NCBI RefSeq assembly: GCF_033025475.1
Contig: NZ_CP130322.1
Coordinates: 1,550,001-1,614,000 of the forward strand
DNA from: Sphingomonas sp. C3-2
GTDB taxonomy: Bacteria; Pseudomonadota; Alphaproteobacteria; Sphingomonadales; Sphingomonadaceae
DNA: 64,000 nucleotides
Direction of reading: 5' to 3'
Notes under the pieces: generated by a model
The model's database searches: none
The model's input: only the letters and a program-made list of their open reading frames with translations
What the model was told of the DNA's origin: nothing
Part shown: one piece after another, positions 10,593 through 18,949 of the stretch
Layout of the letters: every line of letters starts with the position of its first letter
Position numbering within the stretch: the stretch's first letter is position 1
Position numbers and translations under genes: made by a program

Positions 10593-11353
10593 AACAGCTT
10601 CTCCAGCGCGGCCAGCCCGGCTTGCTCGACACGGGCCCGCTCGGCTTCGTCGGCAATGCCGTCGAAGACGCCCGCCACGAACGCCTTCAGCATCAGCCGC
10701 TTGGCGTCCGCCGGCGGCAGGCCCCGGCTGGCGAGATAGAACAGCGCGTGCTTGTCGAGCTCGCCAACGGTTGCGCCGTGTGCGCACTTCACGTCGTCGG
10801 CATAGATTTCCAGCTCGGGCTTGGCGTTGGCTGTCGCCGTGCGGTCAAGCAGCATCGCCTTCACCGATTGCGCGGCATCGGTCTTCTGCGCATCGCGCGC
10901 CACCAAAATCTTGCCCAGATAGCTGCCCGTCGCGCGGTTCGCGAGGACGGAGCGCACCGTCTGGTTGCTCGTCGCCCCCGGCTCCATGTGGCGCACCGTG
11001 GTCACGATCTCGAGCGTCTGGGTTTCACCGCCGATGATCGCGCCGCCCATCTCGAAATGCGCGCCCTCGGCCAGCGTGACGTCGAGCGTGATCCGCCCGA
11101 ACTGCCCGCCGGTGTTGAGGATGTAGAATTCGGCGCGCGCGTCGCGGCCCAGCGTGATGGTGTAATCCTCCACCGTCACCGCGCCTACGTCGCCCGCATC
11201 CTGCACGACGATGCGCGTGATGCTTTCACCCGCCGCGACATCGATCGCCTCGCGCTTGCCCGGCACATCGGGCCAGACGCGCGCCAGTGCCTCGAGGTCG
11301 CTATAGCGCCACGCCTCGTCCTTGCGCGTGGGCAGGGCAAGCGGGCTCGTCAC
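10589..11353 (-). CDS. sufD: SufD scaffold subunit
   Basis: Component of the SufBC2D scaffold on which Fe-S clusters are built. 254 residues, shorter than the ~420-residue E. coli protein because the N-terminal region is reduced, as often in alphaproteobacteria. The protein begins with PTRKDEAWRYSD, a normal SufD opening, and the C-terminal segment with KCAHGATVGELDKHALFYLASRG carries the conserved histidine and the SufB-like core. Both ends overlap its neighbours: four bases with sufC upstream and four with sufS downstream. Confidence 0.93.
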   Translation of the reverse strand: MTSPLALPTRKDEAWRYSDLEALARVWPDVPGKREAIDVAAGESITRIVVQDAGDVGAVTVEDYTITLGRDARAEFYILNTGGQFGRITLDVTLAEGAHFEMGGAIIGGETQTLEIVTTVRHMEPGATSNQTVRSVLANRATGSYLGKILVARDAQKTDAAQSVKAMLLDRTATANAKPELEIYADDVKCAHGATVGELDKHALFYLASRGLPPADAKRLMLKAFVAGVFDGIADEAERARVEQAGLAALEKLL

Positions 11354-12093
11354 GCCACCACCTGCGCATAGCCTTCGCGCTCCAGCTCGAGCGCAAGCTC
11401 GGGCCCGCCCGAACGCACGATCCGCCCGGCCGCCAGCACATGGACGAAATCGGGCTGCACATAATCGAGCAGGCGCTGATAATGGGTGATCAGCAGCACG
11501 GCCTTGTCGGGGCGGCGCATGATCGCGTTGATCCCCTCGCCCACCACGCGCAGCGCGTCGATGTCGAGGCCGGAATCGGTTTCGTCGAGCACGGCGAGCT
11601 TGGGGTCGAGGATCCCCATCTGGACCATCTCGTTGCGCTTCTTCTCACCACCCGAAAAGCCGACATTGACCGGGCGCTTCAGCATTTCCATGTCGAGGCC
11701 CAAAAGATCGGCCTTTTCGCGCGCCAGCTTCAGGAAGGCGCCGCCCGAAAGCGGTTCCTCGCCCCGCGCCTTGCGCTGCGCGTTCAGGCTTTCACGGAGG
11801 AACTGGACGTTGGAGATGCCGGGGATTTCGACCGGATATTGAAAACCGAGGAAAAAGCCCGCCGCCGCGCGCGCGTGCGGCTCCATGTCGAGCAGGTCCT
11901 GCCCCTCAAGGCTCGCCGAACCGCCGGTCACGTCATAGCCTGGGCGCCCGCCCAGCGTATAGGCAAGCGTCGACTTGCCCGCGCCATTGGGGCCCATGAT
12001 CGCATGGATCTCACCCGCGTTGATCTCGAGCGAAAGGCCCTTGAGGATCGGCTTGCCGTCGACTTCGGCTTGAAGGTTTTCAATCTTGAGCAT
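11350..12093 (-). CDS. sufC: SufC ATPase
   Basis: ABC-type ATPase of the SufBCD complex; it drives conformational change of the scaffold rather than transport. Walker A is GPNGAGKST, the signature motif is FSGGEKKRNE and the Walker B region is LAVLDETDSGLD, all in a 247-residue protein without membrane segments. The signature GGEKKRNE and the DETDSGLD Walker B are typical of SufC rather than of importers. It lies 38 bases after sufB and overlaps sufD by four bases. Confidence 0.96.
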   Translation of the reverse strand: MLKIENLQAEVDGKPILKGLSLEINAGEIHAIMGPNGAGKSTLAYTLGGRPGYDVTGGSASLEGQDLLDMEPHARAAAGFFLGFQYPVEIPGISNVQFLRESLNAQRKARGEEPLSGGAFLKLAREKADLLGLDMEMLKRPVNVGFSGGEKKRNEMVQMGILDPKLAVLDETDSGLDIDALRVVGEGINAIMRRPDKAVLLITHYQRLLDYVQPDFVHVLAAGRIVRSGGPELALELEREGYAQVVA

Positions 12094-12131
12094 CTACTGT
12101 CTTTCAGTTCCGTTCGTATCGTGCGTGGCGT

Positions 12132-13601
12132 TCAGCCAACCGAGCCTTCAAGGCTGATGCCGAGCAGCTTCTGCGCCTCGACCGCGAATTCCATGGGAAG
12201 CTGCTGGAGCACTTCCTTGGCAAAGCCGTTGACGATCAGCGCCACCGCCGATTCCTGATCGAGCCCGCGCTGCATCGCGTAGAACATCTGGTCGTCGCTG
12301 ATCTTCGAGGTCGTCGCCTCATGCTCGATCTGCGCGCTCGGGTTTTTCACCTCGATATAGGGCACGGTGTGCGCACCGCATTTGTCGCCCAGAAGCAAGC
12401 TGTCGCACTGGGTGAAGTTGCGGACATTCTCGGCCGTCGGCCCGACGCGCACGAGGCCGCGATAGGTGTTGTTGGAAACCCCGGCGCTGATCCCCTTCGA
12501 CACGATGGTCGAACGGCTGTTCTTGCCGAGATGGATCATCTTGGTGCCGGTATCGGCCTGCTGGTGGTTGTTGGTCACCGCCACCGAATAGAATTCGCCG
12601 ACGCTGTTTTCGCCCGCGAGCACGCAGCTGGGATATTTCCAGGTGATCGCCGAACCGGTTTCCACCTGCGTCCACGAAACCTTGCTGTTCTTGCCCTGGC
12701 ACAGCGCGCGCTTGGTCACGAAATTATAGATGCCGCCCTTGCCCTCGGCATCGCCCGGATACCAGTTCTGGACGGTCGAATATTTGATCTCGGCATCGTC
12801 GAGCGCGACCAGCTCGACCACCGCGGCGTGGAGCTGATTCTCGTCACGCATCGGCGCGGTGCAACCTTCGAGGTACGAGACGTAGCTGCCCTTTTCGGCA
12901 ACGATCAGCGTGCGTTCGAACTGGCCGGTATTTTCCGCGTTGATGCGGAAATAGGTGCTCAGTTCCATCGGGCAGCGTACGCCCTCGGGAATGTAGACGA
13001 AGGTGCCGTCCGAAAAGACCGCGCAGTTGAGCGTCGCGAAATAATTGTCGTGCTGCGGCACGACCTTGCCCAGCCACTTCTTCACCAGTTCGGGGAATTC
13101 GCGGATCGCTTCGGAGATCGAGCGGAAGATGACGCCCGCTTCCTCAAGCTCCTTGCGGAAGGTGGTTGCCACCGAAACGCTGTCGAACACCGCGTCGACG
13201 GCCACCTTGCGCGCGCCCTTTACGCCCGCGAGCACTTCCTGCTCGGCGATCGGGATACCCAGCTTCTGATAGGTGGCGAGAATCTCGGGATCGAGTTCAT
13301 CGAGCGAATTGAGCTCGGCCTTCTTCTTGGGCTCGGCGTAATAATAGGCGTCCTGATAGTCGATCGGCGGGATCGACAGCATCGCCCAGTCGGGCGTCTC
13401 CATCGTCTGCCACAGGCGAAACGCCTTCAGCCGCCATTCGAGCATCCATTCGGGCTCGTTCTTCTTGGCGGAAATGAAGCGCACAGTGTCTTCGTTCAGC
13501 CCCTTGGGCGCGAATTCCTGTTCGACATCGCTCGAAAAGCCCCATTCATACTGGCTCAGCTTTTCGGCGGCGGCGAGCGCCTCGGCATTCTTGGTGGCCA
13601 T
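12132..13601 (-). CDS. sufB: SufB scaffold subunit
   Basis: Main Fe-S scaffold of the SUF system, 489 residues. The start at 13601 ([15 protein letters not shown]) overlaps the stop of the regulator gene as TGATG; the longer frame upstream is the regulator's DNA read out of frame. The conserved C-terminal core includes [20 protein letters not shown], holding the candidate cluster-ligand cysteine, and the [14 protein letters not shown] segment. [12 protein letters not shown] near the N terminus is typical of SufB. Confidence 0.96.
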   Translation of the reverse strand: MATKNAEALAAAEKLSQYEWGFSSDVEQEFAPKGLNEDTVRFISAKKNEPEWMLEWRLKAFRLWQTMETPDWAMLSIPPIDYQDAYYYAEPKKKAELNSLDELDPEILATYQKLGIPIAEQEVLAGVKGARKVAVDAVFDSVSVATTFRKELEEAGVIFRSISEAIREFPELVKKWLGKVVPQHDNYFATLNCAVFSDGTFVYIPEGVRCPMELSTYFRINAENTGQFERTLIVAEKGSYVSYLEGCTAPMRDENQLHAAVVELVALDDAEIKYSTVQNWYPGDAEGKGGIYNFVTKRALCQGKNSKVSWTQVETGSAITWKYPSCVLAGENSVGEFYSVAVTNNHQQADTGTKMIHLGKNSRSTIVSKGISAGVSNNTYRGLVRVGPTAENVRNFTQCDSLLLGDKCGAHTVPYIEVKNPSAQIEHEATTSKISDDQMFYAMQRGLDQESAVALIVNGFAKEVLQQLPMEFAVEAQKLLGISLEGSVG

Positions 13602-14011
13602 CAAATACTGCTCCGGGAAAGTGTGGCGAGGTTCACGCCAGCAAGCGCGCCCCGCACCGCGCCGTTCACCGCCGCAAGGTGCGGCTTGACGCGGCAATCT
13701 GATTCAAGCGCGCAGTCATGCGCGCCGTGTTCGGCACAGGCCGTCATCGCGATCGGCCCTTCGACGGCTTCGATCACATCGACAAGGCTGATCGCGGCGG
13801 GCGGCCGCGCCAGCCGGATGCCCCCGCCCGTGCCACGGCTCGATTCGAGCAGCCCGGCGGCGGCCAGCCGGCTCACCAGCTTCTGTGCGGTGGGAAGCGG
13901 AATGCCCGTCTCGGCCGACAGCGTCGTCGCGGTGATCTTCGCCTGCCCGCAATGACGCGCGGCAGCCGACATCATCACAACGGCATAATCGGCTAGACTC
14001 GAAAGACGCAT
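13601..14011 (-). CDS. Rrf2-family SUF operon regulator (IscR/SufR-like)
   Basis: First gene of the suf operon; a 136-residue Rrf2 winged-helix DNA-binding protein expected to sense Fe-S status and control the operon. The N terminus [14 protein letters not shown] and the recognition region [20 protein letters not shown] are family hallmarks. Three cysteines in the cluster-binding loop are Cys92, Cys100 and Cys106, so spacing is C-x7-C-x5-C rather than the C-x5-C-x5-C of E. coli IscR. AAGGAAG precedes the start at 14011. The gene overlaps sufB by one base. A 25-bp dyad 42 bases upstream is its likely operator. Confidence 0.9.
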   Translation of the reverse strand: MRLSSLADYAVVMMSAAARHCGQAKITATTLSAETGIPLPTAQKLVSRLAAAGLLESSRGTGGGIRLARPPAAISLVDVIEAVEGPIAMTACAEHGAHDCALESDCRVKPHLAAVNGAVRGALAGVNLATLSRSSI

Positions 14012-14052
14012 GGCTTCCTTGTTCCGGCACGCGGCCCAAGGCCCTGCGCGCA

Positions 14053-14077
14053 CAATCGGACTGATTCGTTCCGATTG
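14053..14077. promoter_or_regulatory. 25-bp dyad upstream of the suf operon (candidate Rrf2 operator)
   Basis: Perfect 8-bp arms (CAATCGGA at 14053-14060 and TCCGATTG at 14070-14077) around a 9-base centre, located 42 bases before the start of the Rrf2 regulator. Total length equals that of the E. coli IscR type-1 box (25 bp). Position and symmetry are seen directly; that the Rrf2 protein binds it is inference. Confidence 0.6.
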
Positions 14078-14157
14078 CCATATGGCGACGCAGCGCCGCC
14101 GGATCAAGGCACCATATGGCGGGGCCTGCAAAGCCCCGCTTTCACCCTTTCAGTCGA

Positions 14158-15054
14158 TCAGAGCCGGCCAAAGGTGTCGCACTGCGCCGGATCACCCGTC
14201 TCATAGCCACGTTTCAGCCACTGCATGCGCTGTTCGGACGTGCCATGGGTAAAGCTTTCGGGCACCGGACGGCGGCCCGCCGAACGCTGCAGCGTATCGT
14301 CGCCGATCGCATTGGCGGCGGTCAGCCCTTCCTCGAGGTCGCCCGGCTCCATCAGGTTGCGGTCGTTCTTCGCCCAGACCCCGGCAAAGCAGTCGGCCTG
14401 CAACTCCATCTTCACCTGCAGCGCATTGCCCTCAGCCTCGCTCGCCCGCGACTGCGCCTGGCGCACCTTGTCGGCGATGCCGGTGATCGTCTGGACATGA
14501 TGGCCCACCTCGTGCGCGATCACATAAGCCCCGGCGAAATCGCCCTTGGCGCCAAAGCGGTTGGCCAGCTCGTCGAAAAAGCTCACATCCAGATAGATGC
14601 GGTGATCGGCCGGGCAATAGAACGGCCCCATCGCCGCCATCGCCGCGCCGCAGCCCGAACGGTCATTGTCCGAATAAAAGACCAGAACCGGCTTTTCATA
14701 GGTCTGGCCCTGCGCCGCGAACATGTCGGTCCAGCGGCGTTCGGTGGAACCGAGCACCTTCAGGATGGTGCTGCGCATCTGCGGGTCGATGGTCGATCCG
14801 CCGGTGTCGCCCGCCGGCGGCGCGATCTGGCCCGTGGGCGCCTGCTGCACCCCGCCATTGTCGAGCCCGCCGATCAGTTGCAGCGGATTGATGCCAAAGA
14901 TCAGCGCCGCCACCAGCAGGATCACGATCGTGCCGCACCCCATCTTGCCGCCGCCCAGCCGCAATCCGCCGCCGCCCATGGGGAACCCCATGCCGCCGCG
15001 CCCGCTGGTGCGGTCTTCGAAGCTGGTGCTTTCCTGTTCGTCGTCAAGCCGCAC
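14158..15054 (-). CDS. Neutral zinc metallopeptidase, YpfJ/KPN_02809 family
   Basis: Membrane-anchored putative zinc peptidase of about 298 residues. A Gly/Met-rich N terminus is followed by one transmembrane helix (about residues 41-57), a linker rich in Pro, Gly and Ala, and a domain with zinc motif HEVGHH (181-186), all as in the family; AYVIAHEVGHHVQTITG is diagnostic. I take the GTG at 15054 because AAGGGG sits 7-8 bases ahead and no in-frame ATG occurs before the TM region. Its substrate is unknown. It is divergent from the 3-hydroxybutyrate dehydrogenase gene. Confidence 0.88.
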   Translation of the reverse strand: MRLDDEQESTSFEDRTSGRGGMGFPMGGGGLRLGGGKMGCGTIVILLVAALIFGINPLQLIGGLDNGGVQQAPTGQIAPPAGDTGGSTIDPQMRSTILKVLGSTERRWTDMFAAQGQTYEKPVLVFYSDNDRSGCGAAMAAMGPFYCPADHRIYLDVSFFDELANRFGAKGDFAGAYVIAHEVGHHVQTITGIADKVRQAQSRASEAEGNALQVKMELQADCFAGVWAKNDRNLMEPGDLEEGLTAANAIGDDTLQRSAGRRPVPESFTHGTSEQRMQWLKRGYETGDPAQCDTFGRL

Positions 15055-15137
15055 GGACCATCCCCTTCTGACGCAGTTTCGCAAATGGTGATGACGCAAA
15101 ATTCCGGGTTGAGCAATGCGCCCGCACAAGCGCGGCC

Positions 15138-15207
15138 TTGCCCTTGCGGCAAACGCCATCCCGGTACAACAATACCGCCGCATATCATCCGTTGCCGTTC
15201 GGCAAAC
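15138..15207. promoter_or_regulatory. Paired TTGCC/GGCAA dyads upstream of bdhA
   Basis: Two similar dyads lie between the divergent metallopeptidase and dehydrogenase genes: TTGCC-5-GGCAA at 15138-15152 and TTGCCG-2-CGGCAA at 15192-15205. Each ends in the same octamer CGGCAAAC, the copies being 53 bases (about five helical turns) apart. The second is 31 bases before the bdhA start, suggesting an operator. The binding protein is unknown. Confidence 0.4.
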
Positions 15208-15236
15208 AAAAATATCGACAAAGAGAAAGGTGCCCC

Positions 15237-16022
15237 ATGTTCCTGAAAGGCAAATCCGCGATCGTGACCGGCTCCACCTCGGGAATCGGCCTCGCCTGCG
15301 CACGCGCATTGGCCCATGCGGGGGCCAGCGTGATGATCAACGGGTTTGGCGACGCCGATGCGATCGAAAAGGAACGCCAGGAGCTTGAGGCGCTGAGCGG
15401 CGCGCGCGCGCTCTATTCGGCCGCCGATATGGGCGATGGCGCGGCGATCGCCGCGATGGTCGAAACCGCGCATGCCGAACTGGGCGGGCCCGATATCGTC
15501 ATCAACAATGCCGGCATCCAGCATGTCAGCCCGGTCGAGGATTTCCCGGTCGAGAAATGGAACGCGATCCTCGCGATCAACCTCAGCTCGGTCTTTCACA
15601 TGATGCAGCATGTCGTGCCGCTGATGAAGGCGAAGCAATGGGGCCGCATCATCTCCACCGCCTCGGCGCATTCGCTCATCGCCAGCCCCAACAAATCGGC
15701 CTATGTCGCCGCCAAGCACGGGGTGGCGGGGCTCACCAAGACGGTCGCGCTCGAAACCGCGCAGCACGGCATCACGGTGAACGCGATCAGCCCCGGTTAT
15801 GTCTGGACCCCGCTCGTCGAAAAGCAGATTCCCGATACGATGGCGACGCGCGGCCTGACCCGCGAACAGGTGATCAACGATGTGCTGCTTGCCGCGCAGC
15901 CGACCAAGCAGTTCGTGACGGTCGATCAGGTCGCCGCGATGGCGCTCTATCTTTGTCGCGACGAAGCCTCGGCGATCACCGGCGCCAATATGAGCCTCGA
16001 TGGCGGCTGGACCGCGCAATAA
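15237..16022 (+). CDS. bdhA: D-3-hydroxybutyrate dehydrogenase
   Basis: Short-chain dehydrogenase that interconverts (R)-3-hydroxybutyrate and acetoacetate with NAD, used in polyhydroxybutyrate turnover. 261 residues; cofactor motif TGSTSGIG (11-18), NNAG (90-93), catalytic Ser143, Tyr156 and Lys160. IQHVSPVEDFP after NNAG, TKQFV and the C-terminal SLDGGW are typical of BdhA rather than of generic SDRs. Start at 15237 has AAAGGTG seven bases upstream; an earlier in-frame start would precede the conserved LKGKSAIVTG opening. Confidence 0.92.
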   Translation: MFLKGKSAIVTGSTSGIGLACARALAHAGASVMINGFGDADAIEKERQELEALSGARALYSAADMGDGAAIAAMVETAHAELGGPDIVINNAGIQHVSPVEDFPVEKWNAILAINLSSVFHMMQHVVPLMKAKQWGRIISTASAHSLIASPNKSAYVAAKHGVAGLTKTVALETAQHGITVNAISPGYVWTPLVEKQIPDTMATRGLTREQVINDVLLAAQPTKQFVTVDQVAAMALYLCRDEASAITGANMSLDGGWTAQ

Positions 16023-16095
16023 CGCGCCGCCCGGCTTCCCAAGCGCCAAAGCGCTGCTATTCTCGCCGTCCAACAACCGGGAATAACGGTCGCAC

Positions 16096-16764
16096 ATGGT
16101 GCAGATAACAAGATTGATCCTGCCGGCGCTGCTGCTGGCAGGATGCAGCAAGGGAGGGGCGGCCCCCGGTCCGGTGACGCTCGCCGCGCCGAAAACCACC
16201 GACTGGCGCGGCGTGGCGACGCCAGAGGATCGCAAGCGGCTGCGCGAATGGCGCGTCGCCTTTGTTGATGCGCTCGATCAGGCGCGCGCGCGCGGGCACG
16301 ACGCCGCGCTGCAGAGCGAAGGCGCGCTGGTCGATCCCGATGCCGGGGTGCGCGGCGCCCTGCCGCCGGGCCACTATACCTGCCGGATCGTCAAGCTCGG
16401 CACCGCGCAGGCCGGCACCGCCGCCTATCGTCACTATCCCGCTTATCCGTGCGCGGTCACCAGCGAGGGCGAACTCTCCAGCTTCGCCCAGCTCTCGGGC
16501 GCGCAACGCCCCACCGGGCTGATCTTCAACGGTCAGAATGGCCGCCAGATCTTCCTCGGCACGCTGATGCTGGGCGATGAGACACGCGCGCTCGATTATG
16601 GGCGCGACAGCGAACGCGACATGGCGGGCGCGATCGAGCGGATCGGCGCCGAACGCTGGCGGCTGGTGCTCCCTTATCCACGCTTTGAATCGATGCTCGA
16701 TCTGGTCGAGATCACACCTGCGGCCCCGCCCTTCCGGCCTGCCGTCGCCAAAGGGGGAGAATGA
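16096..16764 (+). CDS. DUF4893-family lipoprotein
   Basis: 222-residue predicted lipoprotein with lipobox LLAGC (Cys17), resembling the DUF4893 family found mostly in sphingomonads. No catalytic motif is evident. The conserved core runs from WRGVATPEDRKRLREWR to YPRFESMLDLVEI, and includes GHYTCRIVKLG and YPCAV, whose cysteines may form a disulfide. It overlaps the following M20 amidohydrolase by four bases, so the two are probably coexpressed in the envelope. Function unknown. Confidence 0.8.
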   Translation: MVQITRLILPALLLAGCSKGGAAPGPVTLAAPKTTDWRGVATPEDRKRLREWRVAFVDALDQARARGHDAALQSEGALVDPDAGVRGALPPGHYTCRIVKLGTAQAGTAAYRHYPAYPCAVTSEGELSSFAQLSGAQRPTGLIFNGQNGRQIFLGTLMLGDETRALDYGRDSERDMAGAIERIGAERWRLVLPYPRFESMLDLVEITPAAPPFRPAVAKGGE

Positions 16765-18080
16765 ACATGTCGCGCCGTCTTTTGCTGGCCCTGCCGCTGC
16801 TCTTTGCGGCCGCCCCCGCCTCGGCCGAGCCGCTGCGCGATGCCGTCGCCGCCGATATGGGCGCGCTGATGAGCCTTTACCGCGATCTCCACGCCAACCC
16901 CGAACTCAGTTTCGAAGAGGTGAAGACCGCGGCCAAGCTTGCAGCCGAATTCAAGAAGCTGGGTTTCGAGGTGACGACGGGCGTCGGCAAGACCGGCGTG
17001 GTCGCGGTGCTGAAGAACGGCCCCGGCCCGGTGCTCGCGCTGCGCGCCGACATGGATGGGCTTCCCGTTCCCGAACAGACCGGCCTACCCTTTGCCAGTA
17101 AGGCCACCGGCAAGACGCCCGAGGGGCAGCCGACACCGATCATGCACGCCTGCGGGCATGATACGCATATGACCGCGCTGGTCGGCGCCGCGCGCCGCCT
17201 CGCCGCGCTGCGCAGTTCATGGTCGGGCACGCTCGTCCTCTATGCCCAGCCGGCCGAGGAAATCGGCAGCGGTTCCAAGGCGATGCTCGACGACGGGCTG
17301 TTCACCCGCTTTCCCAAGCCCCAGACGGTGATCGCCTTTCACGACGCCGCCGGGATCAAGGCCGGCACGATCGGCATCAAGTCGGGCTATGCGCTCGCCA
17401 ATGTCGATTCGGTCGATCTCACCATCCGTGGGCTGGGCGGCCACGGCGCCTATCCGCAAACCACGCGCGATCCGATCGTGCTCGCCGCGCGCATCGTCAC
17501 CGCGCTCCAGACGCTGGTCGCGCGTGAGGTTGATCCGCAGGACGCTGCGGTCGTCACCGTCGGCAGCTTCCAGGCGGGCGCCAAGCACAACATCATTCCC
17601 GACGAGGCCCGACTGCAGCTGACCGTGCGCAGCTATTCGCCCGAAACGCGCAAGCTGCTGCTCGACGGCATCGCCCGGATCGCCAAGGGCGAGGCGATCG
17701 CCGCCGGCGTACCGGAAAACCGGATGCCGGTGATGACGATCGATGCCGATTATACCCCCTCCACCTTCAACACCGAACCGCTGACCGGACAGATGAAGAC
17801 GCTGTTCGAAACGCGCTTCGGCACGGACCGCGTGATCGACACCCCGGCGGTGATGGGGGGTGAGGATTTCAGCCGCTTCTATCTCGCCGACAAGTCGGTC
17901 CAGAGCCTCATCTTCTGGGTCGGCGGGGTGCCGGCGGCGGATTATGAAAAGGCCGGTGGCGATCCCACGCGCCTGCCCTCGCTCCACTCGCCCTTCTGGG
18001 CGCCCGATGCGCAGCAGGTGGTGTCGACGGCCACCGAAGCCCTCACCGCCGCCGCGCTCGACATATTGAAGAAGAGCTGA
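16761..18080 (+). CDS. Exported M20-family amidohydrolase
   Basis: 439-residue metallohydrolase of the M20D family (aminoacylase/hippurate hydrolase-like) with an N-terminal signal peptide ending near ASAEP, so it probably works in the periplasm. Metal-binding and catalytic motifs include MHACGHDTHM, PAEEIGSGSKAML and, near the C terminus, VMGGEDFSRF; the dimerisation domain begins about GLGGHGAYPQ. The family hydrolyses N-acyl or amidated amino acids; the substrate is not predictable here. Its ATG overlaps the DUF4893 gene by four bases. Confidence 0.9.
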   Translation: MNMSRRLLLALPLLFAAAPASAEPLRDAVAADMGALMSLYRDLHANPELSFEEVKTAAKLAAEFKKLGFEVTTGVGKTGVVAVLKNGPGPVLALRADMDGLPVPEQTGLPFASKATGKTPEGQPTPIMHACGHDTHMTALVGAARRLAALRSSWSGTLVLYAQPAEEIGSGSKAMLDDGLFTRFPKPQTVIAFHDAAGIKAGTIGIKSGYALANVDSVDLTIRGLGGHGAYPQTTRDPIVLAARIVTALQTLVAREVDPQDAAVVTVGSFQAGAKHNIIPDEARLQLTVRSYSPETRKLLLDGIARIAKGEAIAAGVPENRMPVMTIDADYTPSTFNTEPLTGQMKTLFETRFGTDRVIDTPAVMGGEDFSRFYLADKSVQSLIFWVGGVPAADYEKAGGDPTRLPSLHSPFWAPDAQQVVSTATEALTAAALDILKKS

Positions 18081-18090
18081 TCGCCCGCGC

Positions 18091-18882
18091 TTAACGGCCC
18101 ATGGTCAACGCACCGCTACGATAGCCATGGGTCCAGGCGTAATCGCCGCTAAAGCTGAGGATCGGCTTGTAATCGCTCACCATCGCGTCGCGTAGCAGCC
18201 GGTTGGTCCGGCTATCGAGGATGTAGAGGGCGTCCCCCAGCCGTACCGCGAGCACCGCATGGTCGGCCTGACGCGGCTGATCGCGCACGATCACGAAATA
18301 GAGATCCGAAAAGGGCACGCCCGCCTTTTCCAATATCTGCATCTTGGCGATGGCATAATCCTCGCAGTCGCCTGCCGCGCGCGCAAAGGTCGCCTCGATC
18401 GGCGCCCAGTCATCGTCGCCATCGTCGACATAGGCGATCCGGGCGTTCACCCAGTTGTTGACGAGCCGGATCTGTTCCGAGCGGTCGGCCACCGCGATCT
18501 GGGCGATCAGATCGGCCCAGGGGCCGTGCGCGTCCATCGGCGCCGCGCGCACCGCGCGCCAGCGCGCATCGAGCGTGGTCGCGCCGATCGCCACCGCAAC
18601 CGAGCGGAAGATATCAGGCGATGGCGGCCGGGGTGGCGGCGGCGGCGCGGGCTCGGGACAGACGGTCTCGCCCCCCGCATCCTCGCCCGGCAGATCGATC
18701 TGCAGCCCCGATCCGGGCAACACCGCCTGGGTTGAGGGAGCCGGCGCGGCAGGGCATGCCGCGTCCGCCTCGACAGCGGCGGCATCGGTGTCGGCCAGTT
18801 CCGCCGCGACAGGCACATCCTGCGCGCCCAGCGGCATGGGGAGGAGAAGCAGCGCCGGAGCGGCAAAGAATATCCGTTTCAC
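18091..18882 (-). CDS. Bacterial transglutaminase-like cysteine protease (BTLCP)
   Basis: 263-residue secreted protein of the BTLCP (DUF920) family to which LapG belongs. A signal peptide (1-20) is followed by a low-complexity Ala/Pro region (30-90) and the catalytic domain with triad Cys173 (AGDCEDYA), His208 (QADHAVLA) and Asp223 (ILDSRTN). LapG-type members clip surface adhesins at the periplasmic face, but no adhesin, LapD or type I secretion gene is nearby, so the target is unknown. It faces the upstream M20 gene tail to tail. Confidence 0.88.
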   Translation of the reverse strand: MKRIFFAAPALLLLPMPLGAQDVPVAAELADTDAAAVEADAACPAAPAPSTQAVLPGSGLQIDLPGEDAGGETVCPEPAPPPPPRPPSPDIFRSVAVAIGATTLDARWRAVRAAPMDAHGPWADLIAQIAVADRSEQIRLVNNWVNARIAYVDDGDDDWAPIEATFARAAGDCEDYAIAKMQILEKAGVPFSDLYFVIVRDQPRQADHAVLAVRLGDALYILDSRTNRLLRDAMVSDYKPILSFSGDYAWTHGYRSGALTMGR

Positions 18883-18949
18883 GTCTCGACCCTGCCCTGA
18901 TTACCGGGCTTGGCCTAGCCGCGAAAAACCCGTCGGTGCAAGCGCGCCG

